Source of the DNA: JAAEUB01 sp964550345
GTDB lineage: Bacteria; Pseudomonadota; Alphaproteobacteria; Rhodobacterales; Rhodobacteraceae
Assembly: GCA_964550345.1 (NCBI GenBank)
Contig: CAZJYZ010000002.1
Span: 75,440-139,439 of the forward strand
Length of the DNA stretch: 64,000 bases
Direction: 5' to 3'
Of the stretch, positions 8,614 through 17,623 are shown piece by piece (position 1 is the stretch's first letter; every line of letters starts with the position of its first letter). A program made the position numbers and the translations under genes. A model generated the notes under the pieces. It saw only the letters and a list, made by a program, of their open reading frames with translations. It had not been told where the DNA came from and did no database searches.

Positions 8614-9654
8614 TTGGCAATCACCGATGTAACCGTTTATGGTGCTGGTATCTTTGGCCTGTCCGTTGCCTGGGCCTGCCTTATACGTGGTGCGAACGTG
8701 GTGCTGGTTGACCCATATGGGCCGGGTAGTGGTGCCAGTGGCGGGCTGGTCGGCGCATTGGCCCCGCATACGCCAGAACGCTGGGACGAAAAGAAACAGT
8801 TTCAGTTCGAAAGCCTGATCCTGGCGCGAGATTTCTGGGCTGAGGTTGAAGCCGCATCCGGCCTTACCTCTGGCTATACGCGTAGCGGCCGCGTGCAGCC
8901 CTTGGCAGATGATCGCGCGGTGGCTTTTGCCCGCGAGCGCGTGATAGCGGCGCAAGAGTTATGGCAGGGCAAGGCTGATTGGCGGGTTGTGAATGAAAAC
9001 CCCAACCCTGGCTGGGCACCTGTGAGCCCGTCGGGGTTTTGGGTGCATGATACGCTTAGCGCACAACTGGTGCCACGATTAGCCGGACTGGCGCTGGCTG
9101 GCGCCTTTGAGGCACGCGGTGGGCAGATAAAACGTGAAGCGAAGGAAAAGGGCGCGGTGATATGGGCCACCGGTGTTGCCGGGCTTCTTGATTTGTCTGA
9201 GACGCTTGGCAAAGAGGTCGGAAATGCCGTGAAAGGCCAGTCAGCAACCATTGCCTGTGACGCACGCGGTATGCCGCAAATCTTTGCCGAAGGCGTACAT
9301 ATATTGGCGCAAGCCAACGGTAATGTTGCAATCGGGTCAACCAGTGAACGGTTTTTTGATGCGCCTGACACAACCGATGCACAACTGGATGCAGTGCTTG
9401 AGCGAGCCTTTGCTATCTGTCCGGCCCTAAAGGGCCTGAAAATACTGGAACGTTGGGCTGGTCTGCGTCCGCGTGCTATGTCACGCGCACCCATGCTGGG
9501 GCCGTGGCCCGGGCGTGATGGGCACTTCGTTGCTAATGGCGGCTTTAAAATAGGGTTTGGCATGGCGCCTAAAGTGGCCGAGGTAATGGCCGATTTGGTA
9601 TTGGAGAGCTGCGACAATATCCCCGAAGGCTTCCGGGTCGAGGATAGTCTGTAG
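8614..9654 (+). CDS. FAD-dependent oxidoreductase (MnmC C-terminal-like, DAO family)
   Basis: A DAO-type flavoprotein with an N-terminal dinucleotide fold VYGAGIFGLSVAWACLIRGANVVLVD and the GSGASGGLVGALAPH segment that in MnmC lies after the FAD motif. The C-terminal GLRPRAMSRAPMLGPWPG and NGGFKIGFGMAP complete the fold. Position opposite mnmD suggests it supplies the MnmC(o) reaction, removal of the carboxymethyl group from cmnm5s2U34, but this is inference from context. The start is uncertain: I chose TTG at 8614 after GGGGAAAGGG; a GTG at 8578 would add 12 residues, and the frame is open further up to 8539. About 346 aa. Confidence 0.75.
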   Translation: MAITDVTVYGAGIFGLSVAWACLIRGANVVLVDPYGPGSGASGGLVGALAPHTPERWDEKKQFQFESLILARDFWAEVEAASGLTSGYTRSGRVQPLADDRAVAFARERVIAAQELWQGKADWRVVNENPNPGWAPVSPSGFWVHDTLSAQLVPRLAGLALAGAFEARGGQIKREAKEKGAVIWATGVAGLLDLSETLGKEVGNAVKGQSATIACDARGMPQIFAEGVHILAQANGNVAIGSTSERFFDAPDTTDAQLDAVLERAFAICPALKGLKILERWAGLRPRAMSRAPMLGPWPGRDGHFVANGGFKIGFGMAPKVAEVMADLVLESCDNIPEGFRVEDSL

Positions 9655-9658
9655 GCGA

Positions 9659-10459
9659 TCAGACTGACGCTTCTGCCTCCATACACAACCTGCCATCAGG
9701 TCCGCGCACCCACAGCTTTTCACCGTCCCGGCACAAAACTGCTTTTTCGTAATGAAAAACCGGAGCCGTTGCGCGGAAACGGAATGCTTTCAGCGGTCCA
9801 AGTTCCCGGGTTGCTTTCAGCATAAGGTATTGTGCCAACAGCGGCCCATGCACGACCAGCCCAGGGTAACCCTCTGCGTCACGGGCATAGGCTTCGTCAT
9901 AATGGATGCGGTGGCCGTTCATGGTCAAAGCAGAATAGCGAAACAGTAAGGTTGTATCAAAACCGAGCGTGTCAGAGCCCGTGGGAATTGTCTGCGCCTT
10001 GGGTGCAACGGGCTGGATGTCGCCGGGTTGTGGATCTTGCCGGAAAACCAGATCCTGCCACTCACGCACAACAACCTGTCCTTGCTGAGAAACTTCATGG
10101 CGCAAAGTTACAAATGCCAGCGGCCCGGTTCGGCCAACCTTTTCCACTACTTTTTCAACCTTGGTAACCTTTTCGGCTTCAATACCGCTTCGTAAGGGCG
10201 CGAGAAACTCCAACCTCCCCCCGGCCCACATGCGCCGAGGCAGGCCAAGATCGGGGATCAGCCCGCCGCGTTTTGGATGCCCGTCGCGTCCCAAATTTTG
10301 CGCGGGCTCAACCTGCCAGAAATAGACCTGATGAAAAAACGGTGGCAGGGCATCTCTGTCGCCCGGAATATCGGGCAGCGCAAGTGCCGTGGCCAAGGCA
10401 GCCGCCCGTGCCGGATCCACCTGGTCTTTGAGTGTCTGAGTGTTGGTTTCAAGGTTCAT
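9659..10459 (-). CDS. MaoC-like hot-dog dehydratase (mesaconyl-C4-CoA hydratase/HTD2 type)
   Basis: A 266-residue protein of the FAS1-like/HTD2 acyl-CoA dehydratase group, with two hot-dog regions. The N-terminal half has PPFFHQVYFWQ and RRMWAGGRLEF; the C-terminal half has the hydration motif region NGHRIHYDEAYARDAEGYPGLVVHGPL, where the H-Y-D and G-P-L pattern resembles mesaconyl-C4-CoA hydratase and related enzymes. The exact acyl-CoA substrate cannot be told from sequence. It is convergent with the FAD oxidoreductase (four-base gap) and stands alone. A KVEKVVEKV repeat at ~100 is basic-acidic and probably a surface helix. Confidence 0.8.
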   Translation of the reverse strand: MNLETNTQTLKDQVDPARAAALATALALPDIPGDRDALPPFFHQVYFWQVEPAQNLGRDGHPKRGGLIPDLGLPRRMWAGGRLEFLAPLRSGIEAEKVTKVEKVVEKVGRTGPLAFVTLRHEVSQQGQVVVREWQDLVFRQDPQPGDIQPVAPKAQTIPTGSDTLGFDTTLLFRYSALTMNGHRIHYDEAYARDAEGYPGLVVHGPLLAQYLMLKATRELGPLKAFRFRATAPVFHYEKAVLCRDGEKLWVRGPDGRLCMEAEASV

Positions 10460-10575
10460 ATGCTGACCTTAGAGCCGGGAGTGGCAGGGTCAAAGCATAA
10501 CGTTGTCGACAACGGGTTTTGCTTGTGAAAAAGTAGCGCTTCAGCGGTTATTTTAACCAGTCAGAGGGCAGGGAT

Positions 10576-10980
10576 ATGAGGCCAACAGTTACGGCACTGG
10601 ACCACATTGTTCTTACCACCCGCGACATAGACACTTGCATCAGCTTCTACGTGTCCGCGCTGGGCATGTCGGTGCGCTCGTTTGAGGCCTCAGATGGTAC
10701 CACCCGCTATGCTATCTATTTCGGAAAGCAGAAGATCAATCTGCATCAGGCTGGCGCTGAATTTCGCCCCCATGCAACCCACCCGATGTTCGGTGCGGCA
10801 GATCTATGCTTTCTATCTGATACGCCGTTAGAAGAATGGGTAATCCATCTGGCAAAAAACAAAGTTGAGGTCATGGATGGCCCGGTAGAGCGCAGCGGCG
10901 CCACTGGGCCGATAAATTCGCTTTATATCCGCGATCCGGATGGAAACCTGATCGAAATTTCCAATCAGATACCGGTTTAG
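10576..10980 (+). CDS. VOC family protein (glyoxalase/dioxygenase superfamily)
   Basis: A single-module-pair vicinal oxygen chelate protein of 134 residues. It begins with VTALDHIVLTTRDIDTCISFYVSALGM, where the His is the usual first metal ligand, has INLHQAG in the middle, and ends with SLYIRDPDGNLIEISNQ, where the Glu is the usual last ligand. The pattern is closest to the GLOD5/FosX-like branch, so a lyase, isomerase or resistance role are all possible and I do not assign one. It ends with a four-base overlap on the convergent cobO gene. Confidence 0.85.
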   Translation: MRPTVTALDHIVLTTRDIDTCISFYVSALGMSVRSFEASDGTTRYAIYFGKQKINLHQAGAEFRPHATHPMFGAADLCFLSDTPLEEWVIHLAKNKVEVMDGPVERSGATGPINSLYIRDPDGNLIEISNQIPV

Positions 10981-11585
10981 AACTCCACGCCGATCTGCGC
11001 TTTGATACCGGACCGGAAGGGGTGCTTTACCAGTTCCATTTCGGTCACAAGGTCAGCAGCCTCAATCAGGTCCGCATGGGCGTTGCGCCCGGTCAGAATG
11101 ACATGGGTTGTCTCGGGTTTTTCATCAGTCAAAAATGCCACCACATCGGCAATGTCGATATAGCCATAGCGCAGGGCGATATTGATTTCGTCGAGCAGCA
11201 CCATGCGGTTGGCTTCATCGCGGATCAGTTCCTTTGACTTTTCCCATGCCGCCTGCGCCATCTCGATGTCGCGCGCCTTATCCTGGGTTTCCCAGGTAAA
11301 GCCCTCGCCCATCGTGTGAAAGGCGCATAGGTCTGCAAAATGATCCCGGATCAGGTTGCGTTCGCCGCATTCCATGCCGCCTTTGATGAACTGTACCACG
11401 GCACTTTGCATGCCATGGGCGATGGCGCGGAAGATCATGCCAAACGCGGCCGAGCTTTTGCCTTTGCCCTTGCCTGTATGAACGATGATCAGCCCCTTTT
11501 CACCGGTCTTGGTGGCCATGATCTTGTCGCGTGCGGCTTTTTTCTTGGCCATCTTCATGGCGTGGCGGTCATTATCCTGATTCAT
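10977..11585 (-). CDS. cobO: cob(I)yrinic acid a,c-diamide adenosyltransferase
   Basis: CobO/BtuR attaches the 5'-deoxyadenosyl group to reduced corrinoid, an essential late step of adenosylcobalamin synthesis and salvage. The 202-residue product has the modified P-loop HTGKGKGKSSAAFGM (GKGKGKSS at 38-45), the VVQFIKGGMECGERN segment and LLDEINIALRYGYID, all diagnostic. The frame opens seven codons earlier at 11606, but ATG 11583-11585 has CCAAGGAAATGAC before it and the family starts with a short hydrophilic tail. It is away from the other cob genes and is transcribed with the GFA gene, whose stop overlaps the upstream region. Confidence 0.95.
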   Translation of the reverse strand: MNQDNDRHAMKMAKKKAARDKIMATKTGEKGLIIVHTGKGKGKSSAAFGMIFRAIAHGMQSAVVQFIKGGMECGERNLIRDHFADLCAFHTMGEGFTWETQDKARDIEMAQAAWEKSKELIRDEANRMVLLDEINIALRYGYIDIADVVAFLTDEKPETTHVILTGRNAHADLIEAADLVTEMELVKHPFRSGIKAQIGVEF

Positions 11586-11586
11586 G

Positions 11587-11979
11587 TCATTTCCTTGGAA
11601 GGTCATCGCATAAGGTTATCCATGGCACCATTTCATCGGAATGAACATGGATAGTCGGACGAAAGTGAGTCTGGTCGCTCAGAGTGGCGGCATAGAAGTG
11701 AATTTCGTTGGGGAACTTGTCAGAACGATAGGCCATCTGTGTGCCACAACTGGGACAAAATGAGCGGGTGACACCGGGTGAAGAGGCATATTCCGTGGGC
11801 GGTATGTTGGTCCAGCGCCAATGCCCGTCAGCCACACCCAGAAAGCTGGTAAATGCCGCTGCGGTTGCCCGCCTGCAACTTTCACAATGGCAATGCGCCA
11901 TGAAACGTTCATCACCAATGTAGGCGTAAGAGGTGGCACCACAAAGGCAGTGGCCTGTATGTTCAATCTGCTGCGCCAA
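11587..11979 (-). CDS. GFA family protein (glutathione-dependent formaldehyde-activating/CENP-V fold)
   Basis: A 130-residue zinc-binding protein of the GFA family. Cys clusters are GHCLCGA near residue 10, HCHCESCRR at ~30 and SFCPSCGTQM at ~74, the standard arrangement of two zinc sites in this fold. Characterised relatives bind glutathione adducts, but most members have no proven reaction. The start is a TTG at 11979 with GGGAGGGGGCG just before it; there is no ATG that keeps the first conserved Cys pair. It lies immediately upstream of cobO with a one-base gap and is probably in the same message. Confidence 0.85.
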   Translation of the reverse strand: MAQQIEHTGHCLCGATSYAYIGDERFMAHCHCESCRRATAAAFTSFLGVADGHWRWTNIPPTEYASSPGVTRSFCPSCGTQMAYRSDKFPNEIHFYAATLSDQTHFRPTIHVHSDEMVPWITLCDDLPRK

Positions 11980-12030
11980 CGCCCCCTCCCATTTTTGATG
12001 GTTACAATTTTGCGCGTACTATCATCTGAA

Positions 12031-12073
12031 AGCAAGAGGCGGACGCACCGCTTTGGTACGCCCGCCTCTCTTT
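12031..12073 (-). terminator. candidate rho-independent terminator for the 10-TM membrane protein gene
   Basis: An 11-bp inverted repeat with one mismatch (12035-12045 against 12059-12069, GC-rich AGAGGCGG arm) lies just after the stop at 12096. Reading on the minus strand it is followed by TTGCTTTC, a modest T-rich tail. It separates this gene from the GFA-cobO pair downstream. Confidence 0.5.
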
Positions 12074-12095
12074 TGTGTACGTGAAGGTTTAAGAC

Positions 12096-13301
12096 TTATT
12101 CAGCAGCAACAACTGCCTCTTTGACCTTTCCAAAGTGCTGTCGGTTCAGGCGCAGAAGGGCCGCAACCATTGCAAGCTGGAACGCAATCGCGACCGCCGT
12201 GACAACCCAGTATGTGACTGAAAACTTGTCAATAATACCAGCGGCGACAAGGCCAGTATTCAGAAGGAACTGGATCATGACCGACAGAGCGACACCGGGG
12301 CAGATCAGCGCGTAGGAACCGGGTGAGGTACCGTTTCCGAAGACGTAATCCTTCCAGTAACCCTGACGCGCCAAAACTGTCAGGCCAAGACCCAGGAATA
12401 CGAACTGGATGGAAAGGATGCGTGACAGGAACACCATGGTTTCACCAGCGGAGCCATGCACGTCAAAAGTCACATGCAACCCGTGGCTTTGGCGCAGGAA
12501 CATGATGCCAAGCGTGGTCAGGATCGGGATAACGATCATCAGGGTTGGAGCTGCTTCTTCTGAAGTCCCGTAGTGAAGCATCGAGTTGAACGCTGTGACC
12601 AGTGCCAAAGTACCGTAAACCAGTGATGCGATGCCAAAGAAGGAAGAACCTACCATAGATACACCGACAACCACGGTGTTGTGGCTCATCGCAGCGGGGG
12701 CGGCAAAGCCGACCGCCACCATCGCCAGCGCAAAGGCGGGCAAAAGCTGGGCAAAGGAGTTGTGCGCGGTCACGTCAAAAACACCACCTTTGGTCAGCAC
12801 GCGGCCCAGAAAGTCGCCAATGAAGCTAAGCGCGATCACACCGATTGCCAGGAATGCAGCCATGGCGAAGGGGAAGAGGTATTCAACGATCGTCCACAGG
12901 CCCGGCACAAAGACCAGACCAGCAATGAACAACACGTTCACCGACATGGCCAGCGCAAGTGGCATGGCAAGGATGGTGGTTTCCCCGTTTGAGTTTTTCA
13001 GGGTTTGGTACTTCTCGGTTTTGCTGAAAGCTTTGAAGTTCGACAGGCTCCAGAACAGGTATTTCAGGTTCAGGAAGGTCATGGCCGCAATACCTATGAC
13101 ACCTGCGGTGATGCCAAACTGAAGGGCGGTTGAACCGGTGTTGAAAGCGGACAGGATGTCTTCAAAGATTGGAACCGGGCGGCCTATATGGGGCACCCAG
13201 AACATCAGATACATAAAGAAGGTGACGCTCAGACCGCCAGCGCCAACTGAGGCGAGGAAGTAGAGCGGCGAAAACGTGTTCGCCGGGCGAGAGGTATTCA
13301 T
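12096..13301 (-). CDS. ten-helix membrane protein, TDT/SLAC1-like layout
   Basis: A 401-residue integral membrane protein; I count about ten hydrophobic helices (roughly residues 15-35, 60-85, 110-140, 145-165, 185-210, 215-245, 255-275, 285-310, 330-350, 355-380). That number and the spacing fit the tellurite-resistance/dicarboxylate/anion-channel (TDT, SLAC1) superfamily, and a TsoY-type protein is one possibility, but I see no motif that proves it. The MFWVPHIGRPVP segment after helix 1 and the SHGLHVTFDVHG loop are distinctive. It is transcribed alone, divergent from the lipoprotein gene, with a terminator-like hairpin after it. Substrate unknown. Confidence 0.6.
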   Translation of the reverse strand: MNTSRPANTFSPLYFLASVGAGGLSVTFFMYLMFWVPHIGRPVPIFEDILSAFNTGSTALQFGITAGVIGIAAMTFLNLKYLFWSLSNFKAFSKTEKYQTLKNSNGETTILAMPLALAMSVNVLFIAGLVFVPGLWTIVEYLFPFAMAAFLAIGVIALSFIGDFLGRVLTKGGVFDVTAHNSFAQLLPAFALAMVAVGFAAPAAMSHNTVVVGVSMVGSSFFGIASLVYGTLALVTAFNSMLHYGTSEEAAPTLMIVIPILTTLGIMFLRQSHGLHVTFDVHGSAGETMVFLSRILSIQFVFLGLGLTVLARQGYWKDYVFGNGTSPGSYALICPGVALSVMIQFLLNTGLVAAGIIDKFSVTYWVVTAVAIAFQLAMVAALLRLNRQHFGKVKEAVVAAE

Positions 13302-13409
13302 TTGGGGGGATCTCCGTTATCCGTTGGGTCATATTCAATTTCGTGAATGTATATAATTGAGACACGATTTCTTTCACCATGGCAGGTTGTCGCATCAGAA
13401 ATTCTGAAG

Positions 13410-13425
13410 TTAAGGATTTGTTAAC
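13410..13425. promoter_or_regulatory. full CtrA-type box TTAA-N7-TTAAC
   Basis: The sequence TTAAGGATTTGTTAAC matches the CtrA consensus (TTAA-N7-TTAAC) exactly. It lies 42 bases before the ATG of the lipoprotein gene at 13467 and about 110 bases from the start of the divergent membrane protein, so it is placed to act on the lipoprotein promoter. Confidence 0.55.
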
Positions 13426-13466
13426 TTAGGCTTTTTAGTCTTATTGCAAAGGCACAAGGCCAGAGT

Positions 13467-13898
13467 ATGAAAAACGTAATCCGCCCCATAGGCTTCGTGT
13501 TATTCGGAGTTCTCACCGCCTGCGACAGCCCCTCGGTTGCTTTTCTCGGCTCGCAAAAAACAATTGTGGTCATCGAAAGCAGCACCTTCTCGGTGCACCG
13601 CCGCGAGGACCGGGTTGAGGTGTACCGCACGTCGTTTGAGTTATTACCTGATCGCGCACAGGTTTTAAGACACGCCGAGCTGGCTATTATGCAGGCAACG
13701 GGTTGCAAGGTCTGGAAAGGAAGCCTGAACGGGGATCAGGCGTTGATCAAAGCGCGGCTGGCTTGCGGTGGACGGGAAGTGCCTCCAGCAAGCATACCTG
13801 ACAATTTGTATTACCAATGCGAAATTATAGACGGATGGGATTTTGACAATCGTGAGCTAAGTACCGAGGCACTTGCATGTGAACTGGTGCGGAATTAA
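13467..13898 (+). CDS. putative lipoprotein of unknown function
   Basis: A 143-residue secreted protein. The N-terminus MKNVIRPIGFVLFGVLTACDS is a lipoprotein signal with lipobox LTAC (Cys at 19). The mature part has four further cysteines (in GCKVW, LACGG, YYQCE, LACEL), so disulfide bonds are likely. No recognisable domain. The gene is preceded by a full CtrA-type box and stands convergent with cobN (22 bases between the stops). A role in the envelope or in CtrA-controlled behaviour is possible but not shown. Confidence 0.75.
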   Translation: MKNVIRPIGFVLFGVLTACDSPSVAFLGSQKTIVVIESSTFSVHRREDRVEVYRTSFELLPDRAQVLRHAELAIMQATGCKVWKGSLNGDQALIKARLACGGREVPPASIPDNLYYQCEIIDGWDFDNRELSTEALACELVRN

Positions 13899-13920
13899 CG
13901 CACCGCTTTGCGACAGCGGC

Positions 13921-16900
13921 TCACATTAACCCGTCTATCATAGCGCGTGCGGAGTTTGATTTTGGTGCCCATAGTCCACGTTCGATCGCTTCGTTCAGGC
14001 GTTCGGCAATCTCGCGCAACGCGGGGGCGTTATGTTCCTTGATAAATTCGCGGGTGTCCTCGTCCTCCAGAAACGCCGCATGCACCAAATCAAAGTGGTG
14101 GCCCTTCACAGCCCCCGTTGTCGCAGCAAAAGCAAACAGGTAATCGACCGTCGCCGCCATTTCGAACGCACCCTTGTAGCCGTGACGTTTAACGCCTTCG
14201 ATCCATTTAGGATTAACTACGCGCGAACGGACGACCCTGCCAATCTCGTCGTCCAGGGTGCGAATGACGGGACGTTCCGGGCGGGAATGGTCGTTGTGAT
14301 AAATAACACGGTCACGACCCTGAAGCTTAGAAACAGCTGCAGCGGCACCACCCTCGAACTGATAGTAATCGTCGCTGTCGAGCAGATCGTGTTCGCGGTT
14401 ATCCTGATTTTGCACGATGGCTTCTACCTGACCCAGGCGTGTCTCAAACCCCGCCCGGTCCTTTACCCCCTCGGCCCCCTGACCATAGGCATACCCACCC
14501 CACTCAAGGTAAGCGTCGGCAAGGTCGGTTTTGTCATTCCAAAGCCGTTCGTCGATCATTGCCTGCAATCCGGCGCCGTAAGCGCCAGGTTTGGAACCAT
14601 AGACCCGGGCCGTGGCTTCGCCGGATTGGGCACGGGCCGCAGCGGGGTTCAGCTCAGCAGGCTCGTCTAACGCCATGACTGCGCGCGCGGCTGCATCAAC
14701 AAGGTCAATCAGGCCGGGAAAGGCATCGCGGAAAAAGCCCGATACACGCAAAGTGACGTCCACCCGAGGACGCCCAAGGGCAGAGGAAGGGATCACCTCA
14801 AATCCGACCACTCGACGATTGGCACTATCCCAACGGGGCTTAACCCCCATCAGCGCCAGTGCTTGAGCGATGTCGTCGCCGCCTGTGCGCATATTTGCGG
14901 TTCCCCAAGCGGTTAGCAACATGCTGCGGGGCCAGTCCCCATGGGTTTGCAGGTGTTTTTCCACAAGCAAGCTGGCGCTCTTCCATCCTAAAGCCCAGGC
15001 GGTGGGGGTTGGCACGGCGCGGGTATCGACCGAGTAAAAATTGCGCCCGGTTGGTAAAGTGTCCAGCCGCCCGCGTGTTGGGGCGCCGGAAGGCGCGGGG
15101 GCGACGAAGTGCCCTGAAAGGGCGGTGAGAAGGCCCTCCCCTTCGCTTGGGCCGCAAGCCGTGACGGATGGGCGGATCAATGACTCGATCCCTTCCTTTA
15201 CCGCCATGGATGCCGCGCCGGGTGGTGCCGTTTCCCCGGAAATCACCTTGGCAGCCAGTTCTTCTAACCGTTCAACGGTATCGCCATGGCTACGCCAATT
15301 TGAGTTCGCGACAAGGATCTCGGGCCTTGGCCCCTCCCACCGTGCCGCCATATCGCAATCCAACGGATCAAACCCAAGGTCCAAGTCCAGCGCTAACGCT
15401 CGGATTAGCGAAGCGTCCCCGCCTTCTCCGCTTGCGCGCGGGACCCGAACCAGTGCCTGCACCAGATCACGTTCCAGACGCCCTTCCGGTGACACGCCAA
15501 AAACATGCAGCCCATCGCGAATTTGTGCTTCTTTCAACTCGCACAGATAGGCATCCAGTTTTGCCAGGTCACTTTCTTCATCTTCACCTTTCATCCCGGC
15601 GTCAGCATCCAGACCGGTGGCGGAAGTCAGCGATAATATCTCACGCCGAAGATGATCTATGCGGCGAGGGTCTACGCCCGCAGCCTCATAATACTCATCC
15701 ACCAGTGCTTCGAGGTCCTTAAGGGCCCCGTATGTTTCTGCGCGGGTCAGGGGCGGGGTCAGGTGGTCGATAATAACTGCCTGGGCCCTGCGTTTGGCCT
15801 GCGTGCCTTCGCCGGGATCGTTGACAATAAACGGGTAGATGTGGGGGCTGGGGCCCAAAACAGCTTCGGGCAAACAGGTATCCGACAAAGCCAACGCCTT
15901 CCCCGGAAGCCACTCAAGATTTCCGTGTTTGCCCATATGAACGATGGCGTCAGAGGTGAATTGGTGTCGCAGCCAGAAATAAAAGGCCAGATAATTGTGG
16001 GGCGGAGGCAGATCGGGGCTGTGGTAGGTTTCGGTTGGGTCGATGTTATAACCACGCGCCGGTTGCAGGCCGACAACGACATTGCCGTACTCAAGCACCG
16101 ACAAGGAAAAATGCCCACCACTTGTGCCGCCTTCTGTGAAAAACGGGTCGTGCTCAGGCTTGCCCCAGCGAGCTTCTATTTGTTCCCGGACTTCCCATGG
16201 TAGCTTGTTATAGGCGTCCTGATAGGCATCCAAAGACAACTGCACGCCGCCTTTACGTTCGACGCGGTCCGTCAGCCAGTTGGTTGGTCCGGCCAGTATC
16301 GCCTGCATCAGCGTATCGCTGTCCATAGGCGCGTTCTTCACCCCGTAGCCCGTGTTTTTTAATAGCTCTAAAACGTGGATCGTAGCCGCTGGCGTGTCCA
16401 ACCCAACACCATTGGCCAGCCGCCCGTCCTTGTTGGGGTAATTTGCCAAAACCAGCGCTACCCGGCGCACATCAGCGGGCGTGCAGCGCAGTTTTGCCCA
16501 GTTGGCGGTAAGCTCGGCAACAAATTGCACCCGGTCGCCGCGGGCGCGATAAGTAGCGATAGGGCATTGCGTTGCCTCATCAAAAAAGGCCTCGCCCTTG
16601 AAGCTTATCGCGCGGCTCAGGATGCGCCCATCGACCTCGGGCAGGGCCACATTCATCGCAATATCGCGCCCGCTAAGGCCCGTTAGGCCACTTTCCCACG
16701 CATCTTCACCTGATGAAGAAAGAACCACCTGAAACACAGGCGCCCCATTGGCAGTAGGCATTGCGAGGGGGTTCAATGCCCCCTTGGAATGCACGCCCTC
16801 TTGCGCGGATCCTACGGCAAATGATGTGCAATTCAGGATAACATCCGGGGGAGCCTGACTAAACAGGGCCTCAAGTGTGGCAGCAGAAACCGGGTCTTTG

Positions 16901-17619
16901 AGCGATGCAACGAAGATCGGCAGCGGGTTCAGCCCCTGCCGCAACAATGCGCGTACCAATCGGTTAATCGGATTCAGCCCGGCACCCTGCACCAGTGCGC
17001 GGTAGAAAATTACCGGCACGATGGGCGCGTCCGGCTTCCAGCTCTCCTGTGCATTTGAAAGGTTCGACGCGCCCTCACCGGGCCAATAGACACCCGCGCG
17101 CAGTAAAGGGCGCGCAGGCTCGGGCTTTTCACCTCCGTCCAGCATGGCGTCCGCATAAGCCAGCATGGCCGTTATGTTCTCGCCCCCGCCCTCAACCAGA
17201 TAGGCCCAAAGGGCGCCGTAATCGGAATCACTAACGGTCGACAAAGCGTGCAGATCAGGGTCAGGTTTGTCATCACCGGGTAAAAGCGCAAGGGGCACGC
17301 CTGCTTCACGGCAACGGGCCGAATATTGTTCGGCTCCGTATTTCCAGTACCCAGTGCCGCCCAGCACACGGGCAATGACCAGCCGGGATTTTGTGGCGCA
17401 GGTATCAAGATGCAAATCAACCGACATTGGATGTGTCAGATGTGTAAGGTTGGCAAGACGCAGGCCGGGCGGCGCGCTCATTTCTGCGCGCGCTTCGCTC
17501 AAGGCTGCCAATTCTGTATCTGCCGCTGAGATGAACACGATGTCAGCCGGGCTTTGACCAAGGTCGACCGGTTCATTGCCATCGTCAATATTACCGGGTG
17601 TAGCGGCTAACAGGTGCAT
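13921..17619 (-). CDS. cobN: aerobic cobaltochelatase subunit CobN
   Basis: The large subunit (1232 aa) of the ATP-dependent cobaltochelatase that inserts Co2+ into hydrogenobyrinic acid a,c-diamide. It shares the fold of BchH/ChlH magnesium chelatase. Recognisable stretches include EVDGRILSRAISFKGE, PNKDGRLANGVGLDTPA, HLVYFWLR-type NYLAFYFWLRHQF, DAIVHMGKHGNLEWLPGKALALS and the C-terminal WIEGVKRHGYKGAFEMAATVDYLFAFAATTGAV. The frame is open to 17739, but the ATG at 17617-17619 follows the GNAT stop by four bases and gives the family's MHLLAATPG beginning. It is the last gene of the riboswitch-controlled operon. CobS and CobT, its AAA+ partners, are not in the window. Confidence 0.95.
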   Translation of the reverse strand: MHLLAATPGNIDDGNEPVDLGQSPADIVFISAADTELAALSEARAEMSAPPGLRLANLTHLTHPMSVDLHLDTCATKSRLVIARVLGGTGYWKYGAEQYSARCREAGVPLALLPGDDKPDPDLHALSTVSDSDYGALWAYLVEGGGENITAMLAYADAMLDGGEKPEPARPLLRAGVYWPGEGASNLSNAQESWKPDAPIVPVIFYRALVQGAGLNPINRLVRALLRQGLNPLPIFVASLKDPVSAATLEALFSQAPPDVILNCTSFAVGSAQEGVHSKGALNPLAMPTANGAPVFQVVLSSSGEDAWESGLTGLSGRDIAMNVALPEVDGRILSRAISFKGEAFFDEATQCPIATYRARGDRVQFVAELTANWAKLRCTPADVRRVALVLANYPNKDGRLANGVGLDTPAATIHVLELLKNTGYGVKNAPMDSDTLMQAILAGPTNWLTDRVERKGGVQLSLDAYQDAYNKLPWEVREQIEARWGKPEHDPFFTEGGTSGGHFSLSVLEYGNVVVGLQPARGYNIDPTETYHSPDLPPPHNYLAFYFWLRHQFTSDAIVHMGKHGNLEWLPGKALALSDTCLPEAVLGPSPHIYPFIVNDPGEGTQAKRRAQAVIIDHLTPPLTRAETYGALKDLEALVDEYYEAAGVDPRRIDHLRREILSLTSATGLDADAGMKGEDEESDLAKLDAYLCELKEAQIRDGLHVFGVSPEGRLERDLVQALVRVPRASGEGGDASLIRALALDLDLGFDPLDCDMAARWEGPRPEILVANSNWRSHGDTVERLEELAAKVISGETAPPGAASMAVKEGIESLIRPSVTACGPSEGEGLLTALSGHFVAPAPSGAPTRGRLDTLPTGRNFYSVDTRAVPTPTAWALGWKSASLLVEKHLQTHGDWPRSMLLTAWGTANMRTGGDDIAQALALMGVKPRWDSANRRVVGFEVIPSSALGRPRVDVTLRVSGFFRDAFPGLIDLVDAAARAVMALDEPAELNPAAARAQSGEATARVYGSKPGAYGAGLQAMIDERLWNDKTDLADAYLEWGGYAYGQGAEGVKDRAGFETRLGQVEAIVQNQDNREHDLLDSDDYYQFEGGAAAAVSKLQGRDRVIYHNDHSRPERPVIRTLDDEIGRVVRSRVVNPKWIEGVKRHGYKGAFEMAATVDYLFAFAATTGAVKGHHFDLVHAAFLEDEDTREFIKEHNAPALREIAERLNEAIERGLWAPKSNSARAMIDGLM

Positions 17620-17623
17620 GATA

